Positions 36,422 to 45,345 of a stretch of 64,000 bases of DNA are shown here, one piece after another. Position 1 is the stretch's first letter; each line of letters opens with the position of its first letter. The position numbers and the translations under genes are program-made. The notes under the pieces were generated by a model, which saw only the letters and a program-made list of their open reading frames with translations, was not told where the DNA came from and made no database searches. The DNA is from Bacillus_BD sp963765265 (GTDB lineage: Bacteria > Bacillota > Bacilli > Bacillales > Cytobacillaceae): NCBI GenBank assembly GCA_963765265.1, contig CAVXVN010000011.1, positions 186,001 through 250,000 of the forward strand. The letters run 5' to 3'.

Positions 36422-36721
36422 ATGAAATTAACATTAAGTGAAGAAGCAATCAATTGGTTTAAAGAGGAAGTGGGACTAACAAACGAAGATCATTTAAAAT
36501 TTTACGCTAAAATCTATGGTTCGAGTCCTGTTCAGGAATCCTATTCATTAGGATTTGCCAAGGATTATCCAATCGATATTACAGCAAGTTTGGAAGTAGA
36601 CGGGATTGTTTTCTATATAGAAGAAGCAGATTTATGGTATTTCAATGGACATGATTTACATGTCGAATACAATGATACAAAGGATGAACTTGAATTTAAG
36701 TATCTAAAACCTAATAGCTAA
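36422..36721 (+). CDS. HesB/IscA-like protein (YneR-like)
   Basis: 99 residues; the HesB/YadR/YfhF fold start M-K-L-T-L-S-E-E-A-I-N-W-F and the middle D-I-T-A-S-L-E-V-D-G-I-V-F-Y-I fit YneR. No cysteine is present, so unlike true IscA it cannot carry an Fe-S cluster through the usual three cysteines. GAGGAGG precedes the ATG. Confidence 0.82.
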   Translation: MKLTLSEEAINWFKEEVGLTNEDHLKFYAKIYGSSPVQESYSLGFAKDYPIDITASLEVDGIVFYIEEADLWYFNGHDLHVEYNDTKDELEFKYLKPNS

Positions 36722-36919
36722 AGGAGCTTAACGCTCACCAAGAAGACAATTATTGAAAAAGCTCTCATACTTTAGAACATTTTTAAATAAGTAAAAAGAG
36801 GATGTATATATATATACATATGGTGCCACAATATACTTCGGGCAGTGAATATGAGTTAAAGTTGTGGTAGCCTTTAAAATGATCATATTGATGAAAAGAA
36901 ATATTTTTATACTTATTAG

Positions 36920-36959
36920 TTGAAAAAGTAAATAATATTAATTATAATATAGTTATAAT
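36920..36959 (+). promoter_or_regulatory. sodA promoter with overlapping palindrome
   Basis: TTGAAA (36920-36925), 17-bp spacer, TATAAT (36943-36948), an excellent SigA promoter. A 7-5-7 palindrome ATTATAA-TATAG-TTATAAT (36941-36959) covers the -10 element; it resembles but does not match the 7-1-7 Fur/PerR-type box. Confidence 0.7.
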
Positions 36960-36995
36960 TAAAAAATAAAAACTACATATTAGGAGGAATTACCA

Positions 36996-37607
36996 ATGTC
37001 TAAATACGAATTACCAGCATTACCTTACGCAGCAAATGCACTTGAACCACACTTTGATGAACAAACAATGAATATTCACCACGATCGTCACCATGCAACA
37101 TATGTAAACAATTTAAATGGTGCACTTGAAGGTCATGATGATCTTGCTAGCAAAAGTGTAGAAGAACTTATTGCTAATCTAGATGCAATTCCGGAAAATA
37201 TTCGTACTGCCGTTCGCAACAATGGTGGTGGACATGCTAACCACAGCCTATTCTGGACAGTACTTGCACCAAACGCAGGTGGCGCTCCAACAGGTGAAAT
37301 TGCTGATGCTATCAACCAAGCTTTCGGAAGCTATGATGAATTCAAAACTGAATTTACAAAAGCTGCCACAACTCGTTTCGGTTCAGGTTGGGCTTGGCTA
37401 ATTGTTGACAATGGTCAATTAGCCATCACAAGCACTCCAAATCAAGATAGCCCATTAATGGAAGGCAAAAAACCAGTTCTTGGACTTGACGTTTGGGAAC
37501 ATGCTTACTACTTAAAATATCAAAACAAGCGTCCAGATTATATTGGTGCTTTCTTTAACCTAATTAACTGGGATGAAGTAAATAAACGCTTTGCAGCAGC
37601 AAAATAA
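36996..37607 (+). CDS. sodA: Manganese superoxide dismutase
   Basis: 203 residues. Metal ligands His28, His83, Asp165 and His169 (D-V-W-E-H-A-Y-Y) are all present, and G-H-A-N-H-S-L-F-W is intact. It converts superoxide to peroxide and oxygen in the cytoplasm. TAGGAGG precedes ATG; own promoter and strong terminator make it monocistronic. The nearby manganese uptake operon supplies its metal. Confidence 0.95.
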   Translation: MSKYELPALPYAANALEPHFDEQTMNIHHDRHHATYVNNLNGALEGHDDLASKSVEELIANLDAIPENIRTAVRNNGGGHANHSLFWTVLAPNAGGAPTGEIADAINQAFGSYDEFKTEFTKAATTRFGSGWAWLIVDNGQLAITSTPNQDSPLMEGKKPVLGLDVWEHAYYLKYQNKRPDYIGAFFNLINWDEVNKRFAAAK

Positions 37608-37628
37608 GTAATAAATTGCTTTACACAT

Positions 37629-37682
37629 AAAAAAACACCCACGATGTTTCATTTTCACTTGAAACATCGTGGGTGTTTTTTT
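37629..37682. terminator. Strong bidirectional terminator after sodA
   Basis: AAAAAACACCCACGATGTTTCA and its complement with an 8-nt loop form a 21-22 bp stem, T7 following. It also lies beyond the end of the convergent SufR-like gene. Confidence 0.92.
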
Positions 37683-37745
37683 AAAATAAGGAAAATCCCT
37701 TCAAATAATATCATTCTAATAGAAGAGAGTCTTCTATGTTTGCGA

Positions 37746-38372
37746 CTAAAATTGAATGAAAAACTTACAATGGTGATCTCCGTCTGTTTTACAGTTCGTT
37801 CTCTTGATTTGGTCTGTTTTAAGGACGTTTTTAAGCAATTGAGTTTCACAGCTGCATGCTACATTATATTCAAGGGCTACAGTGAGAATCGGACAGTTAT
37901 ACTCGATTAGTTCGTATGTGTTAGGATCTATTTGCGATATGTCCGCCATATATCCTTTTTCATTCTGTATGCGAACGAGTTCTTTTATTTTATCAGGGTT
38001 CGATTTATGCTCTATTTTTGCACTGTATTCATTCGTTAGTCGTTGCGTTCTTTTCTCAAATAACACCGTAATCGATTCTTCACCGTGAATTTCTCTCAAA
38101 TCTTGAAGAAATTCCATCGTAATTCCTTCATAATTTTTCGGAAAGAGTCTCTCCCCTTTTTTTGATAGCGAATAGAGTTGCAGGGGTCTCCCCATGGGCT
38201 GCTTCATTTCATGCGACTCAATCGATCCATCTTTTTCAAGATTATTAAGGTGTTTTCGAACAGCCATATGGGTAATTTGTAAACATTCAGTCAACTCATT
38301 AACGGATAAGGAGACATCCTTTTTTAACAAATCAAGAATCTTATCTTTTGTAGACATATTTGTTTGTACCAT
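37746..38372 (-). CDS. SufR-like winged-helix regulator
   Basis: 208 residues with an N-terminal winged helix (L-S-V-N-E-L-T-E-C-L-Q-I-T-H-M-A-V-R-K-H) and a C-terminal V4R-like domain containing Cys in Y-N-C-P, A-C-S-C and T-N-C-K-T-D-G-D-H-H-C, as in Fe-S-sensing SufR repressors. The start at 38372 has GAGGTG upstream; an in-frame ATG at 38396 is less likely. Target genes are not evident nearby. Confidence 0.8.
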   Translation of the reverse strand: MVQTNMSTKDKILDLLKKDVSLSVNELTECLQITHMAVRKHLNNLEKDGSIESHEMKQPMGRPLQLYSLSKKGERLFPKNYEGITMEFLQDLREIHGEESITVLFEKRTQRLTNEYSAKIEHKSNPDKIKELVRIQNEKGYMADISQIDPNTYELIEYNCPILTVALEYNVACSCETQLLKNVLKTDQIKRTNCKTDGDHHCKFFIQF

Positions 38373-38667
38373 CTTAAACACCTCAATTCTTTTCATTTTT
38401 CATATATACAAAAAGTAGTGCATAAGTCCTTTGCACTACTAACATAATTTTTATCAATAAAGTTATTATATAATAAAGTATAAAAAATAAAAAGTGAAAT
38501 GGATTCCATTATTCTATTGGTTGGAGTAATATAAGATTTGAACCAAAAAAGGACAAAGTGATCAAAATAAAATGAATAAATGGTTTAGATTTTGTAAATT
38601 GAGCGGTTTGCGAAATATATTATTATATAATATGGACAGATGTATTAAATTGGGGGAGGGATTTTTC

Positions 38668-39213
38668 GTGCAGGAACAAACAAAAAGTGAAGGGTACTCT
38701 TGGATTAAATCCATTGTATTTGCTATACTTATTGCTCTTCTTTGTCGACATTTCTTATTCTCACCTACAACTGTTTTGGGGAGATCCATGTCACCGACAT
38801 TTGAGGAAAAAGATAAAGTTTTGATTAGTAAAATATCTGATATAGAGCGGTTTGATATGGTTGTGTTCGACGCACCTGATGCAAATGAAAAATATATTAA
38901 AAGGGTAATTGGAATACCAGGTGATACTGTAGAAATGCAAGATGATGTACTTTATATAAATGGAAAAGCAATGGACGAGCCCTATTTAGATGAAATTAAA
39001 AATGAATTAATATTTGACAAACTCACAGGTGATTTTACATTAACAGAAATTACTGGGGAGTCGAGAGTGCCTAATGGATTCATCTTTGTTATGGGGGATA
39101 ACCGTTTATATAGTAAGGATAGTCGATTTTTTGGATTTGTGTCAGAGGATGCCATTATGGGAGAAGCAAAACTACGATTATTTCCTTTTAACAAAATCGG
39201 TTTACTAAAATAA
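38668..39213 (+). CDS. Type I signal peptidase (SipS/SipT-like)
   Basis: 181 residues: one membrane helix (about 14-31), catalytic Ser40 in G-R-S-M-S-P-T, Lys78 in Y-I-K-R-V-I-G-I-P-G-D and the C-terminal M-G-D-N-R-x-x-S-x-D-S-R box. It removes signal peptides of secreted proteins at the outer membrane face. Start is GTG 38668 behind GGGGGAGGG; the frame is open to 38572. Independent unit with its own terminator. Confidence 0.92.
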   Translation: MQEQTKSEGYSWIKSIVFAILIALLCRHFLFSPTTVLGRSMSPTFEEKDKVLISKISDIERFDMVVFDAPDANEKYIKRVIGIPGDTVEMQDDVLYINGKAMDEPYLDEIKNELIFDKLTGDFTLTEITGESRVPNGFIFVMGDNRLYSKDSRFFGFVSEDAIMGEAKLRLFPFNKIGLLK

Positions 39214-39272
39214 TACTCTCCCACCTATATAAAATTCGCTACATTTAAGAGACTAACTAGAATCATATCCAT

Positions 39273-39306
39273 AAAAGACTTCAGATTAATTTTGAAGTCT
39301 TTTTTG
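39273..39306 (+). terminator. Terminator after signal peptidase gene
   Basis: AAAAGACTTCA and TGAAGTCTTTT flank an AT loop, followed by T-run. Confidence 0.85.
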
Positions 39307-39397
39307 GTTAACGAGACCTCGAATGAGATTCGTACAATATTGGAAAGGAATTGGTTCTTCGATCTATTTATTATAATACAGAAGAGGGGATATTTAG

Positions 39398-39847
39398 ATG
39401 AAACAATGGACTAAAGAAATAGAAATAAACGCTCCAATTGAAAAGGTTTGGAATCTTTTAAATGGATCATTAGAACAAATGCAAAAAATCATGCCACAAG
39501 TAATTGGGCATAGTCCTGTTAAACTAACAGAAGAAGTTGTGGGTAGTATTTATCGACAACAATATAAAGAAGGGAAACGCATCGAGGAATATGATGTGGA
39601 AACGCTCGACTATTTGAACGACCATGATCAAAAAAAGATAAAAGTTGGTTTTACGCTTGCGAATTTATTTGAGATTACTGCCTTATATGAAATGAAAAAA
39701 ATGAATGATCAAAAAACGCACTTTAAATATACTACAACCAATAAGCCTCTTAAATGGTTTTTAAAATTCTTTATGTTGTTTGCTACAGAAAAGGTTGTTG
39801 TTGAGTTTGTTGAGCGGGTTAAAAGTGTGGCTGAAACCGAAAGATAG
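39398..39847 (+). CDS. SRPBCC (START-like) family protein
   Basis: 149 residues with the family's opening strand I-E-I-N-A-P-I-E-K-V-W-N-L-L and a long C-terminal helix. The fold has a ligand-binding cavity; the ligand is unknown. AGAGGGG precedes ATG. Confidence 0.8.
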   Translation: MKQWTKEIEINAPIEKVWNLLNGSLEQMQKIMPQVIGHSPVKLTEEVVGSIYRQQYKEGKRIEEYDVETLDYLNDHDQKKIKVGFTLANLFEITALYEMKKMNDQKTHFKYTTTNKPLKWFLKFFMLFATEKVVVEFVERVKSVAETER

Positions 39848-39951
39848 TCCAAAATTTGGGGGAAGTCATAAAAGCTGTTAATATATACCAGCAACGATGA
39901 GTGACTATGTTACTTCATTAAAGGGCACGAATTTTGAACAACAAGTAAAAG

Positions 39952-39987
39952 GGTAATACATATTATCCATGACTAATATGTATTACC
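39952..39987. repeat. 14-bp perfect inverted repeat at the 3' end of the lipoprotein gene
   Basis: GGTAATACATATTA (39952-39965) and TAATATGTATTACC (39974-39987). On the minus strand it follows the lipoprotein stop by 13 bp and is followed by CCCTTTTAC, so it may be a weak terminator. Confidence 0.55.
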
Positions 39988-39999
39988 GATTGAATGAAC

Positions 40000-40557
40000 C
40001 TACATTATTCTTTTACTAAGAATAATTGGTAATACATCTGTCTTGGATCCATCCTTTGCAGAGTAGACAAATAGTTCCAAAGAGGTTCCTGGTTTTGTAA
40101 GTAAATCCTTTTCAATAGTAAATTCAAAAGTCCCCCATGCAGGGGCACCATCTGTCTGATAATGATCTTCTTTAAGAATTTCCTCGCCTGAAACCACTGC
40201 ATATTGAAACACACCTTCAAATACTCTAGCTTTGCCTGTGACAATTATTCCATTTTCATTTTCATTAAACGCTACATCTTTAAAGCTATTATTTTCATAA
40301 GTTGATGGCTCAGGACTTTCAATTGCCGGTGCTTCACTCTCGTTATCTTCCGTTTCATTTCCGCTACTATTCGAATGTTCATTGTCAGTTGTACTTTCAT
40401 TTTCAAATGGAATCGGATTCTCTGCTTCTTTAGGGTTTTCCCCTTCATTTTCAGTCACATTCGTTGATTCATTCTTGTCTTGTGTTTCCTCTTTTGGGCT
40501 ACATGCTGTCACTCCAAGAACGAGTAGAATCGTTAACAAAAGAAACATTTTTTTCAT
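40000..40557 (-). CDS. Lipoprotein with Gmad2 domain
   Basis: 185 residues. Lipobox L-G-V-T-A-C (Cys19), an acidic Glu/Asn/Ser-rich linker (about 20-85) and a C-terminal Gmad2 immunoglobulin-like domain (about 95-180: T-G-K-A-R-V-F-E-G, W-G-T-F-E-F-T-I). Gmad2 occurs in spore-germination-related proteins such as GerM relatives. Extracytoplasmic location; role uncertain. Confidence 0.82.
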   Translation of the reverse strand: MKKMFLLLTILLVLGVTACSPKEETQDKNESTNVTENEGENPKEAENPIPFENESTTDNEHSNSSGNETEDNESEAPAIESPEPSTYENNSFKDVAFNENENGIIVTGKARVFEGVFQYAVVSGEEILKEDHYQTDGAPAWGTFEFTIEKDLLTKPGTSLELFVYSAKDGSKTDVLPIILSKRIM

Positions 40558-40728
40558 TCATGCCCACCTCGCTTTTTTTATCATTTACATACCAGGTTTT
40601 ACAATAAAGATGGTGATGACATATCTTCCCTTTAATCATATCAATACAATCCAATAAATAGTAGGGTTTATCTTAAAAATGATACAATTATGGAAAGGTT
40701 TTACATGGTGATAAAAGGAGTGTATTCA

Positions 40729-41448
40729 ATGTGGATCTCTATCATTCTTCAAGTATTAATCATTATATTATTTTCCTTCTTAGGCTGGGCAATTCGCTAT
40801 AAAAAGCAATATGGTTTACTATCAGGATTTGCAGGTCGTTCAAAAGGAGAACAGAAAGAATTAATTGAAAATGGATATCCGCAGAAATCTGGAACTTTAC
40901 TAATTTTAACAGCTTTAGGAATGTTCATTCTCTTTCCATTAGTTTTTACACCATTTCCATATATAATTGAAGTCCAATACGGTTTTATGACGGTTTTCCT
41001 ACTAGGAGGAATTATTTATCTGTCCAAGTATGAAGTTTCAGAAAAACGAAAGAAAAGTTATTGGTTTAGTTCAATACTTACATTCGTTGTAATCGGTTTT
41101 ATCGGTGTACTCATGTACTTAGGGTATCAACCGAATGAATTGATTGTAAAAGAAGAGAACGTTGAAATTACGGGTATGTATGGGGATATATGGAAAAAAG
41201 AAGATTTTCAAAAGATTACGTTACTCGAAGAGATGCCGAAAATCATTTCAAAAGAAAATGGATTTGGCACGGATATGATTTCAAAAGGCCATTTTAACGT
41301 TGCTTCATATGGAAGTAGCTTGCTATTTATTCATAAACCATCCCCCTATATTCTAATACAAACGAATGACAAACCTATTTTTATAAATGGGAAGAATCCA
41401 GATCAAACACATATTTGGTATGAACAATTAAAAAGTGAAATTAAATAG
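40729..41448 (+). CDS. DUF3784-like membrane protein with C-terminal PH-like domain
   Basis: 239 residues. An N-terminal helix and the segment Y-G-L-L-S-G-F-A-G-R-S-K-G-E-Q-K fit DUF3784; helices follow at about 56-76, 80-98 and 110-130, then a soluble beta-rich domain (about 140-239). Start 40729 is set by AAAGGAG; open upstream to 40690. Function unknown. Confidence 0.72.
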   Translation: MWISIILQVLIIILFSFLGWAIRYKKQYGLLSGFAGRSKGEQKELIENGYPQKSGTLLILTALGMFILFPLVFTPFPYIIEVQYGFMTVFLLGGIIYLSKYEVSEKRKKSYWFSSILTFVVIGFIGVLMYLGYQPNELIVKEENVEITGMYGDIWKKEDFQKITLLEEMPKIISKENGFGTDMISKGHFNVASYGSSLLFIHKPSPYILIQTNDKPIFINGKNPDQTHIWYEQLKSEIK

Positions 41449-41623
41449 TTATTTAAATATAACAGTACAAATTTTTACCTCAATGCCATCTTTATTTTAT
41501 TCTTATCTATCCTAATAGGTATATGTTGATATTTCTGCAATTAGGCTTGTAGATGATGCCAATAAGTGGTGGCATACGTATCATGATAATATAGCCAATA
41601 TGAAATAAACTAGGAGGATAGAA

Positions 41624-42868
41624 ATGAAGGATAATAGATGGAAAGATCGTTATAAGGATAATGACAATTACAAGGGAAAGTCCAATTATTACGCACAACC
41701 AAAACATGATGGCTCTTATTTTGATTTTTTAATAGGTAAAATGGTAACGATATTATAAAGGAGGGCCAGAGTCAAGAAGTGGGAAATTATTAGATGTGCA
41801 ATGCGATTATTTGACTCTTTACACTCCAAACAAGGCTGTCATTTATTATCAATTTGAACATGTGAAAAGTATTAGTGAAGACATTAAGTCGAACTCAACT
41901 CAACATTTACCAAGTGATAAAGAAAAAGTTGACTATATATCCGAAAAAAATTTTAACGAATTATTGTCGAAACTGGTAAATGAGGTCATTCAAATTAATC
42001 AAGGTGGACCTGAGCGTAGACATGGTATTTTATTAGCAGTTCGAAGTGACTTTCTAATCTTATTAACAGAAGATGATGGAGTAGTGTATGTTAAACTTCA
42101 CCATATAAAAAGTGTGAGCAAAACTGGAAGACCTGAAGACAAAAAGGATGAAAAGAAAACATCCAAGTATCCTGTATTTAGTAAGGCATCTAATTTCAGT
42201 GATGTTTTTAAAGAGTTGGAACATAAATGGGTAACGATTAATCGTGGTGGTCCCGAAGCAATGGAAGGAGTACTTGTAGAAAAATCAGGTGGCTTTTATA
42301 CGCTTATTAGTGATCATGCAGTTTTACGTATACATCCATTTCATATTCGTAGTGTAAGTTCTGGTCCGAAAGGATCTAATGAAACAAAATAAAGATGAAA
42401 ATAAAGATGACAACAAAGACGGTAAAGAAAATGCTGAGAAACAAAGCAGCAAAGATAAAAACAAAGACGGAAAAGAGAATACTGAGAAACAAAGCAACAA
42501 AGATAAAAACAAAGACGGTAAAGAAAATGCTAAGAAACAGGCAGCAAAGATAAAAACAAAGACGGTAAAGAAAATACTGAGAAACCAGGCAGCAAGGATA
42601 AGAACAAAGACGCTAAAGAAAATACTGAGGAACAAAGCAGCAAGGATAAGAACAAAGACGTAAAGAAAACACTGAGGAACAAAGCAGCAAGGATAAAAAC
42701 AAAGACGCTAAAGAAAAACCTGAGAAACCAGGCAGCAAGGATAAAAACAAAGACGCTAAAGAAAAACCTGAGAAACCAGGCAGCAAGGATAAAAACAAAG
42801 ATGCTAAAGAAAATACTGAGGAACAAAGCAGCAATGATAAGAACAAGAACGATAACAAACAAGATTAA
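41624..42868 (+). pseudogene. cotB: Spore coat protein CotB-like with Lys/Asp/Asn repeat tail, several frameshifts
   Basis: Matches B. subtilis CotB in its three repeated modules: F-L-I-G-K-M-V-T-I + G-G-P-E-S-R-S-G-K-L, I-Q-I-N-Q-G-G-P-E-R-R-H-G, and W-V-T-I-N-R-G-G-P-E-A-M-E-G, each followed by a strand and an H-x-x-x-S-V/I-S motif, ending S-S-G-P-K-G-S. AGGAGG precedes ATG 41624. Extra bases near 41752 and 42385 and missing bases inside the tail interrupt the frame. The Ser/Lys tail of B. subtilis CotB is replaced by nine tandem 16-residue units plus a partial one. An outer spore coat protein is the natural reading. Confidence 0.85.
42403..42832 (+). repeat. Nine tandem copies of a 48-bp unit (16 residues) in the cotB tail
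   Basis: Unit starts: 42403, 42451, 42499, 42546, 42594, 42642, 42689, 42737, 42785; seven units are 48 bp and two (starting 42499 and 42642) are 47 bp, each lacking one base and so shifting frame. The consensus product is K-D-K-N-K-D-G/A-K-E-N-T-E-K-Q/P-S/G-S. Confidence 0.95.
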
Positions 42869-42882
42869 TGATAGAATACAAC

Positions 42883-42914
42883 AAAAAACCAACAAGCAGG
42901 TTGTTGGTTTTTTA
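42883..42914. terminator. Terminator between cotB and arsB-like gene
   Basis: AAAAAACCAACAA and TTGTTGGTTTTTT with a short loop; works on both strands for the convergent genes. Confidence 0.9.
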
Positions 42915-42931
42915 TCTTTTTATCATCTTTA

Positions 42932-44287
42932 TTAATAAAAGAACCAATCGACCCAAAAGTAAAGGATAGTTAGTGTAAAGATAACGGTTACCGGAATAAC
43001 TAAAACGGTTACTTTCAGATATTCCATCCACGAGACTTTTACTTTGTTTTGTCGTAAAATATGCATCCAAATTAACGTAGCTAATGTTCCGGTTGGTAAT
43101 AATAGGGACCCCATATCACTTCCAATAATATTGGCTAAATAGATGGTTTTCATTGTAATGGGATCTAGTCCCATTTGTGTTAATGAAAGGGTACCAATCA
43201 TTAAAGCGGGGTGATTATTAAAAATATTGGACAAAACCGATAAAGTGAAACCCATGATTATGCTTGCGTTAAAAAGGTTATCTGAAACCATTGGTTTGAG
43301 GTAGTTGACTAGGAGATCGGTTAAGCCAATATTTTGTAAACCATAAACGATGACATACATCGTAAACGCAAAAATAAAAATGTGCCAAGGTGTCTTTTTT
43401 AATAAATCTAACGGGCTTATTTTCACTAAAATCCAGCGCCATACTAAAAGAATAACTGAGCTTAGAACTGCAACAAGGGAAACAGAGATATCCAGATAAG
43501 AGGCGACGAATAAAGAGATTCTGACCAAGAAAATAAACGCGAGGAAGGAAAACATTAATTTTGTTTGTTTTTTTGCAATGTTTTGATTGGACTGAGATTC
43601 TAAAGAATTTAGTGGAATTAGCTGGGAGTTATCTAATGGCTTGTTAATTAAAGAGATCTTTTTCGGTAATTTTTTATATAAAATCAGAAAGAGAAGTGTT
43701 GAAAGAAAAAGCAATCCTAGTGTTCCTGGAACAAACATCATAATTGTGTGGAGATAAAGGTCCATTCCGATAATTTTTAAAGCAATCAAGTTAACGATAT
43801 TACTTACACCTATAGGTGCGCTTGAGGCTGTAGCAATTAATGCTCCGCTAATTAAATAAGGTAATTTTTGTTGGTCATTTAAGCCAATCTGTTTTAATAT
43901 CATGATCAAGATTGGAGTTGTAATAAGAATGCTGCCATCATTATTTAAGAAAAGGGTCATTAGAAAGCAAAGAAAGTTACTTAACCAAAAAAGTCGAAGT
44001 CCAGATCCTTTTGTTGCTTCAAGAAGTTTCATTGCGACCCAATGAAAAAAGCCAATACTTTCGAGGGCGATGGCCATAACCAATGTTGCCATAATGGTAA
44101 CGGCTGCTCCTGTAACTTTCGAACCAATGTCACCTATATCTGCTAACGATACACTTCCACACAACAAAATCAAAATAGCGCCTATCGTTGCAGGAATGGC
44201 TTCGTTGATTCCCTTTGGCCGCCAAAAAATCAATACCATTGTAAAAATAAATGAAAAAATGGTACACCAAAAGGTAAATTGGGTCAC
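42932..44287 (-). CDS. ArsB/NhaD-superfamily ion transporter
   Basis: 451 residues with about 11-12 membrane helices. The pseudo-repeat motifs F-L-N-N-D-G-S-I-L-I-T-T-P-I and I-F-N-N-H-P-A-L-M-I-G-T are those of ArsB/YdfA/YwrK permeases, which move arsenite or other anions or act as H+-coupled antiporters. No arsR or arsC is adjacent, so arsenite is not certain as substrate. An AGGAGGTG site precedes ATG. Confidence 0.82.
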   Translation of the reverse strand: MTQFTFWCTIFSFIFTMVLIFWRPKGINEAIPATIGAILILLCGSVSLADIGDIGSKVTGAAVTIMATLVMAIALESIGFFHWVAMKLLEATKGSGLRLFWLSNFLCFLMTLFLNNDGSILITTPILIMILKQIGLNDQQKLPYLISGALIATASSAPIGVSNIVNLIALKIIGMDLYLHTIMMFVPGTLGLLFLSTLLFLILYKKLPKKISLINKPLDNSQLIPLNSLESQSNQNIAKKQTKLMFSFLAFIFLVRISLFVASYLDISVSLVAVLSSVILLVWRWILVKISPLDLLKKTPWHIFIFAFTMYVIVYGLQNIGLTDLLVNYLKPMVSDNLFNASIIMGFTLSVLSNIFNNHPALMIGTLSLTQMGLDPITMKTIYLANIIGSDMGSLLLPTGTLATLIWMHILRQNKVKVSWMEYLKVTVLVIPVTVIFTLTILYFWVDWFFY

Positions 44288-44474
44288 CTATGACACCTCC
44301 TGAAAGGGATATTTATAAATCATTTCATCATTCCTTCCCACTTATTTAATACGTACACTGTATATATACGTTAGAAACCACAGTTTGTCCTAAACTTATT
44401 AACCAAACAATTAATAATCCACTAACACCCTTGATATTATATCTGAAAAATAATAAAAGTAGTTTTTGATATTA

Positions 44475-44532
44475 ATATAACCATTCAAACACCTTCCAGA
44501 CTAAAGTTTGGAAGGTGTTTGAATGGTTATAT
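44475..44532. repeat. 24-bp perfect inverted repeat
   Basis: ATATAACCATTCAAACACCTTCCA (44475-44498, described by its ends) and its exact complement (44509-44532) around a 10-nt loop. It starts 4 bp beyond the stop of the DUF6241 gene on the minus strand but has no T-run. Confidence 0.9.
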
Positions 44533-44536
44533 GCAC

Positions 44537-45133
44537 TTAATGAAAGTTTTGATTGATAAATTCTTCTTCTTCCGCAAGTCCTAATTGTCCATAGGCTTTG
44601 CCAGAAGTACCACCTTGAAATTCCCATAGATAGTTATGGTCTCCCGCAATTCTACTAAAGTTCCCAATTCTCCATTCTGCAAGAATGTCTAATAAATCAT
44701 CCTTCCATTCAAAATTACTATTGTATACAACATGATGTACTTGATTAATTGTATCATTGCTCATTGGGAGAGCGCCTTCCTTTTTCTCTGCTCTTACTTT
44801 TTGGTGGGTCATTTTGTGCATCACATTCATGACGATGTCTTGAGTGGCATCTTCGTTAAGATTCAGATCGTATTTCATTTCTGCAATTCTATTAATTTGT
44901 TCTTGTTCACGTAATTGAACCTCAGTAAGCGGTTCAACCTTCTCGATGTTTTCAACCTTTTCAGATGAAATTTCAGTGGTCACTTTTTGAAGATCTTGTT
45001 TTTCGTTATACTTTTTAGCATTGTTTATTATTTTATATGTCCCGGCTCCTCCAGCACAAAAAAGAGCAAAAATAATTAAAGTTAAAATGAATACTTTTTT
45101 CAGGTTTATCAATCCTTCCATTTCATTGTCCAA
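44537..45133 (-). CDS. DUF6241-like membrane-anchored protein
   Basis: 198 residues: an N-terminal membrane helix (about 14-31), a charged linker and a C-terminal domain with H-K-M-T-H-Q-K-V-R-A-E-K-K, I-L-A-E-W, N-F-S-R-I-A-G-D-H-N-Y-L-W and G-G-T-S-G-K-A, the pattern of the Bacillus DUF6241 family. Function unknown. Two starts are possible, M1 at 45133 or V/M near residue 5. Confidence 0.7.
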   Translation of the reverse strand: MDNEMEGLINLKKVFILTLIIFALFCAGGAGTYKIINNAKKYNEKQDLQKVTTEISSEKVENIEKVEPLTEVQLREQEQINRIAEMKYDLNLNEDATQDIVMNVMHKMTHQKVRAEKKEGALPMSNDTINQVHHVVYNSNFEWKDDLLDILAEWRIGNFSRIAGDHNYLWEFQGGTSGKAYGQLGLAEEEEFINQNFH

Positions 45134-45199
45134 AAATGGGAACAGCCTTCAGCTTTTATCAGATTTATTCCACTCTTAACAGGCTAGCCAACTAAATAC

Positions 45200-45345
45200 G
45201 CTACGTCGTGCCACTGCCCAGCGTGACAAGTCATTTCTAAGAGGTGAAAGCTCTAAGAAATGATCCTGTCGCGCAAGAATCCCGATTGATTTTTCTAAGG
45301 GCTAAAGCCAAAGAAAAACCTGATGGCAACGTCTCCGATAGCACA
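45200..45345. ncRNA. Candidate structured RNA or relic element (unknown class)
   Basis: Two consecutive long hairpins: GCGTGACA (45221-45228) with TGTCGCGC (45267-45274) enclosing a 13-bp arm (45231-45243/45251-45263, one mismatch), and TTTTTCT...GGC (45290-45302) with GCC...AGAAAAA (45307-45318). Short complementary stretches outside (GCTA/TAGC, TGCC/GGCA) could close a multibranch structure. The two hairpins resemble each other (TTTCTAAG...AAGAAA). Nothing identifies the class. Confidence 0.4.

Noticed and set aside
37644..37910. Plus-strand frame after sodA
   Set aside because: It starts inside the sodA terminator and overlaps the well-supported SufR-like gene.
42403..42832. Tandem 48-bp repeats as a possible CRISPR array
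   Set aside because: Units are directly adjacent without unique spacers and encode a continuous repeat protein.
42324..42895. Leu/Phe/Ser-rich minus-strand frames opposite the cotB tail
   Set aside because: Complement of the A-rich tandem repeat; hydrophobic composition is an artefact of the repeat.
45200..45345. M-box or cobalamin riboswitch
   Set aside because: A short GCCACTGCCC string recalls these families, but other conserved core parts are missing and no fitting gene follows on the plus strand.
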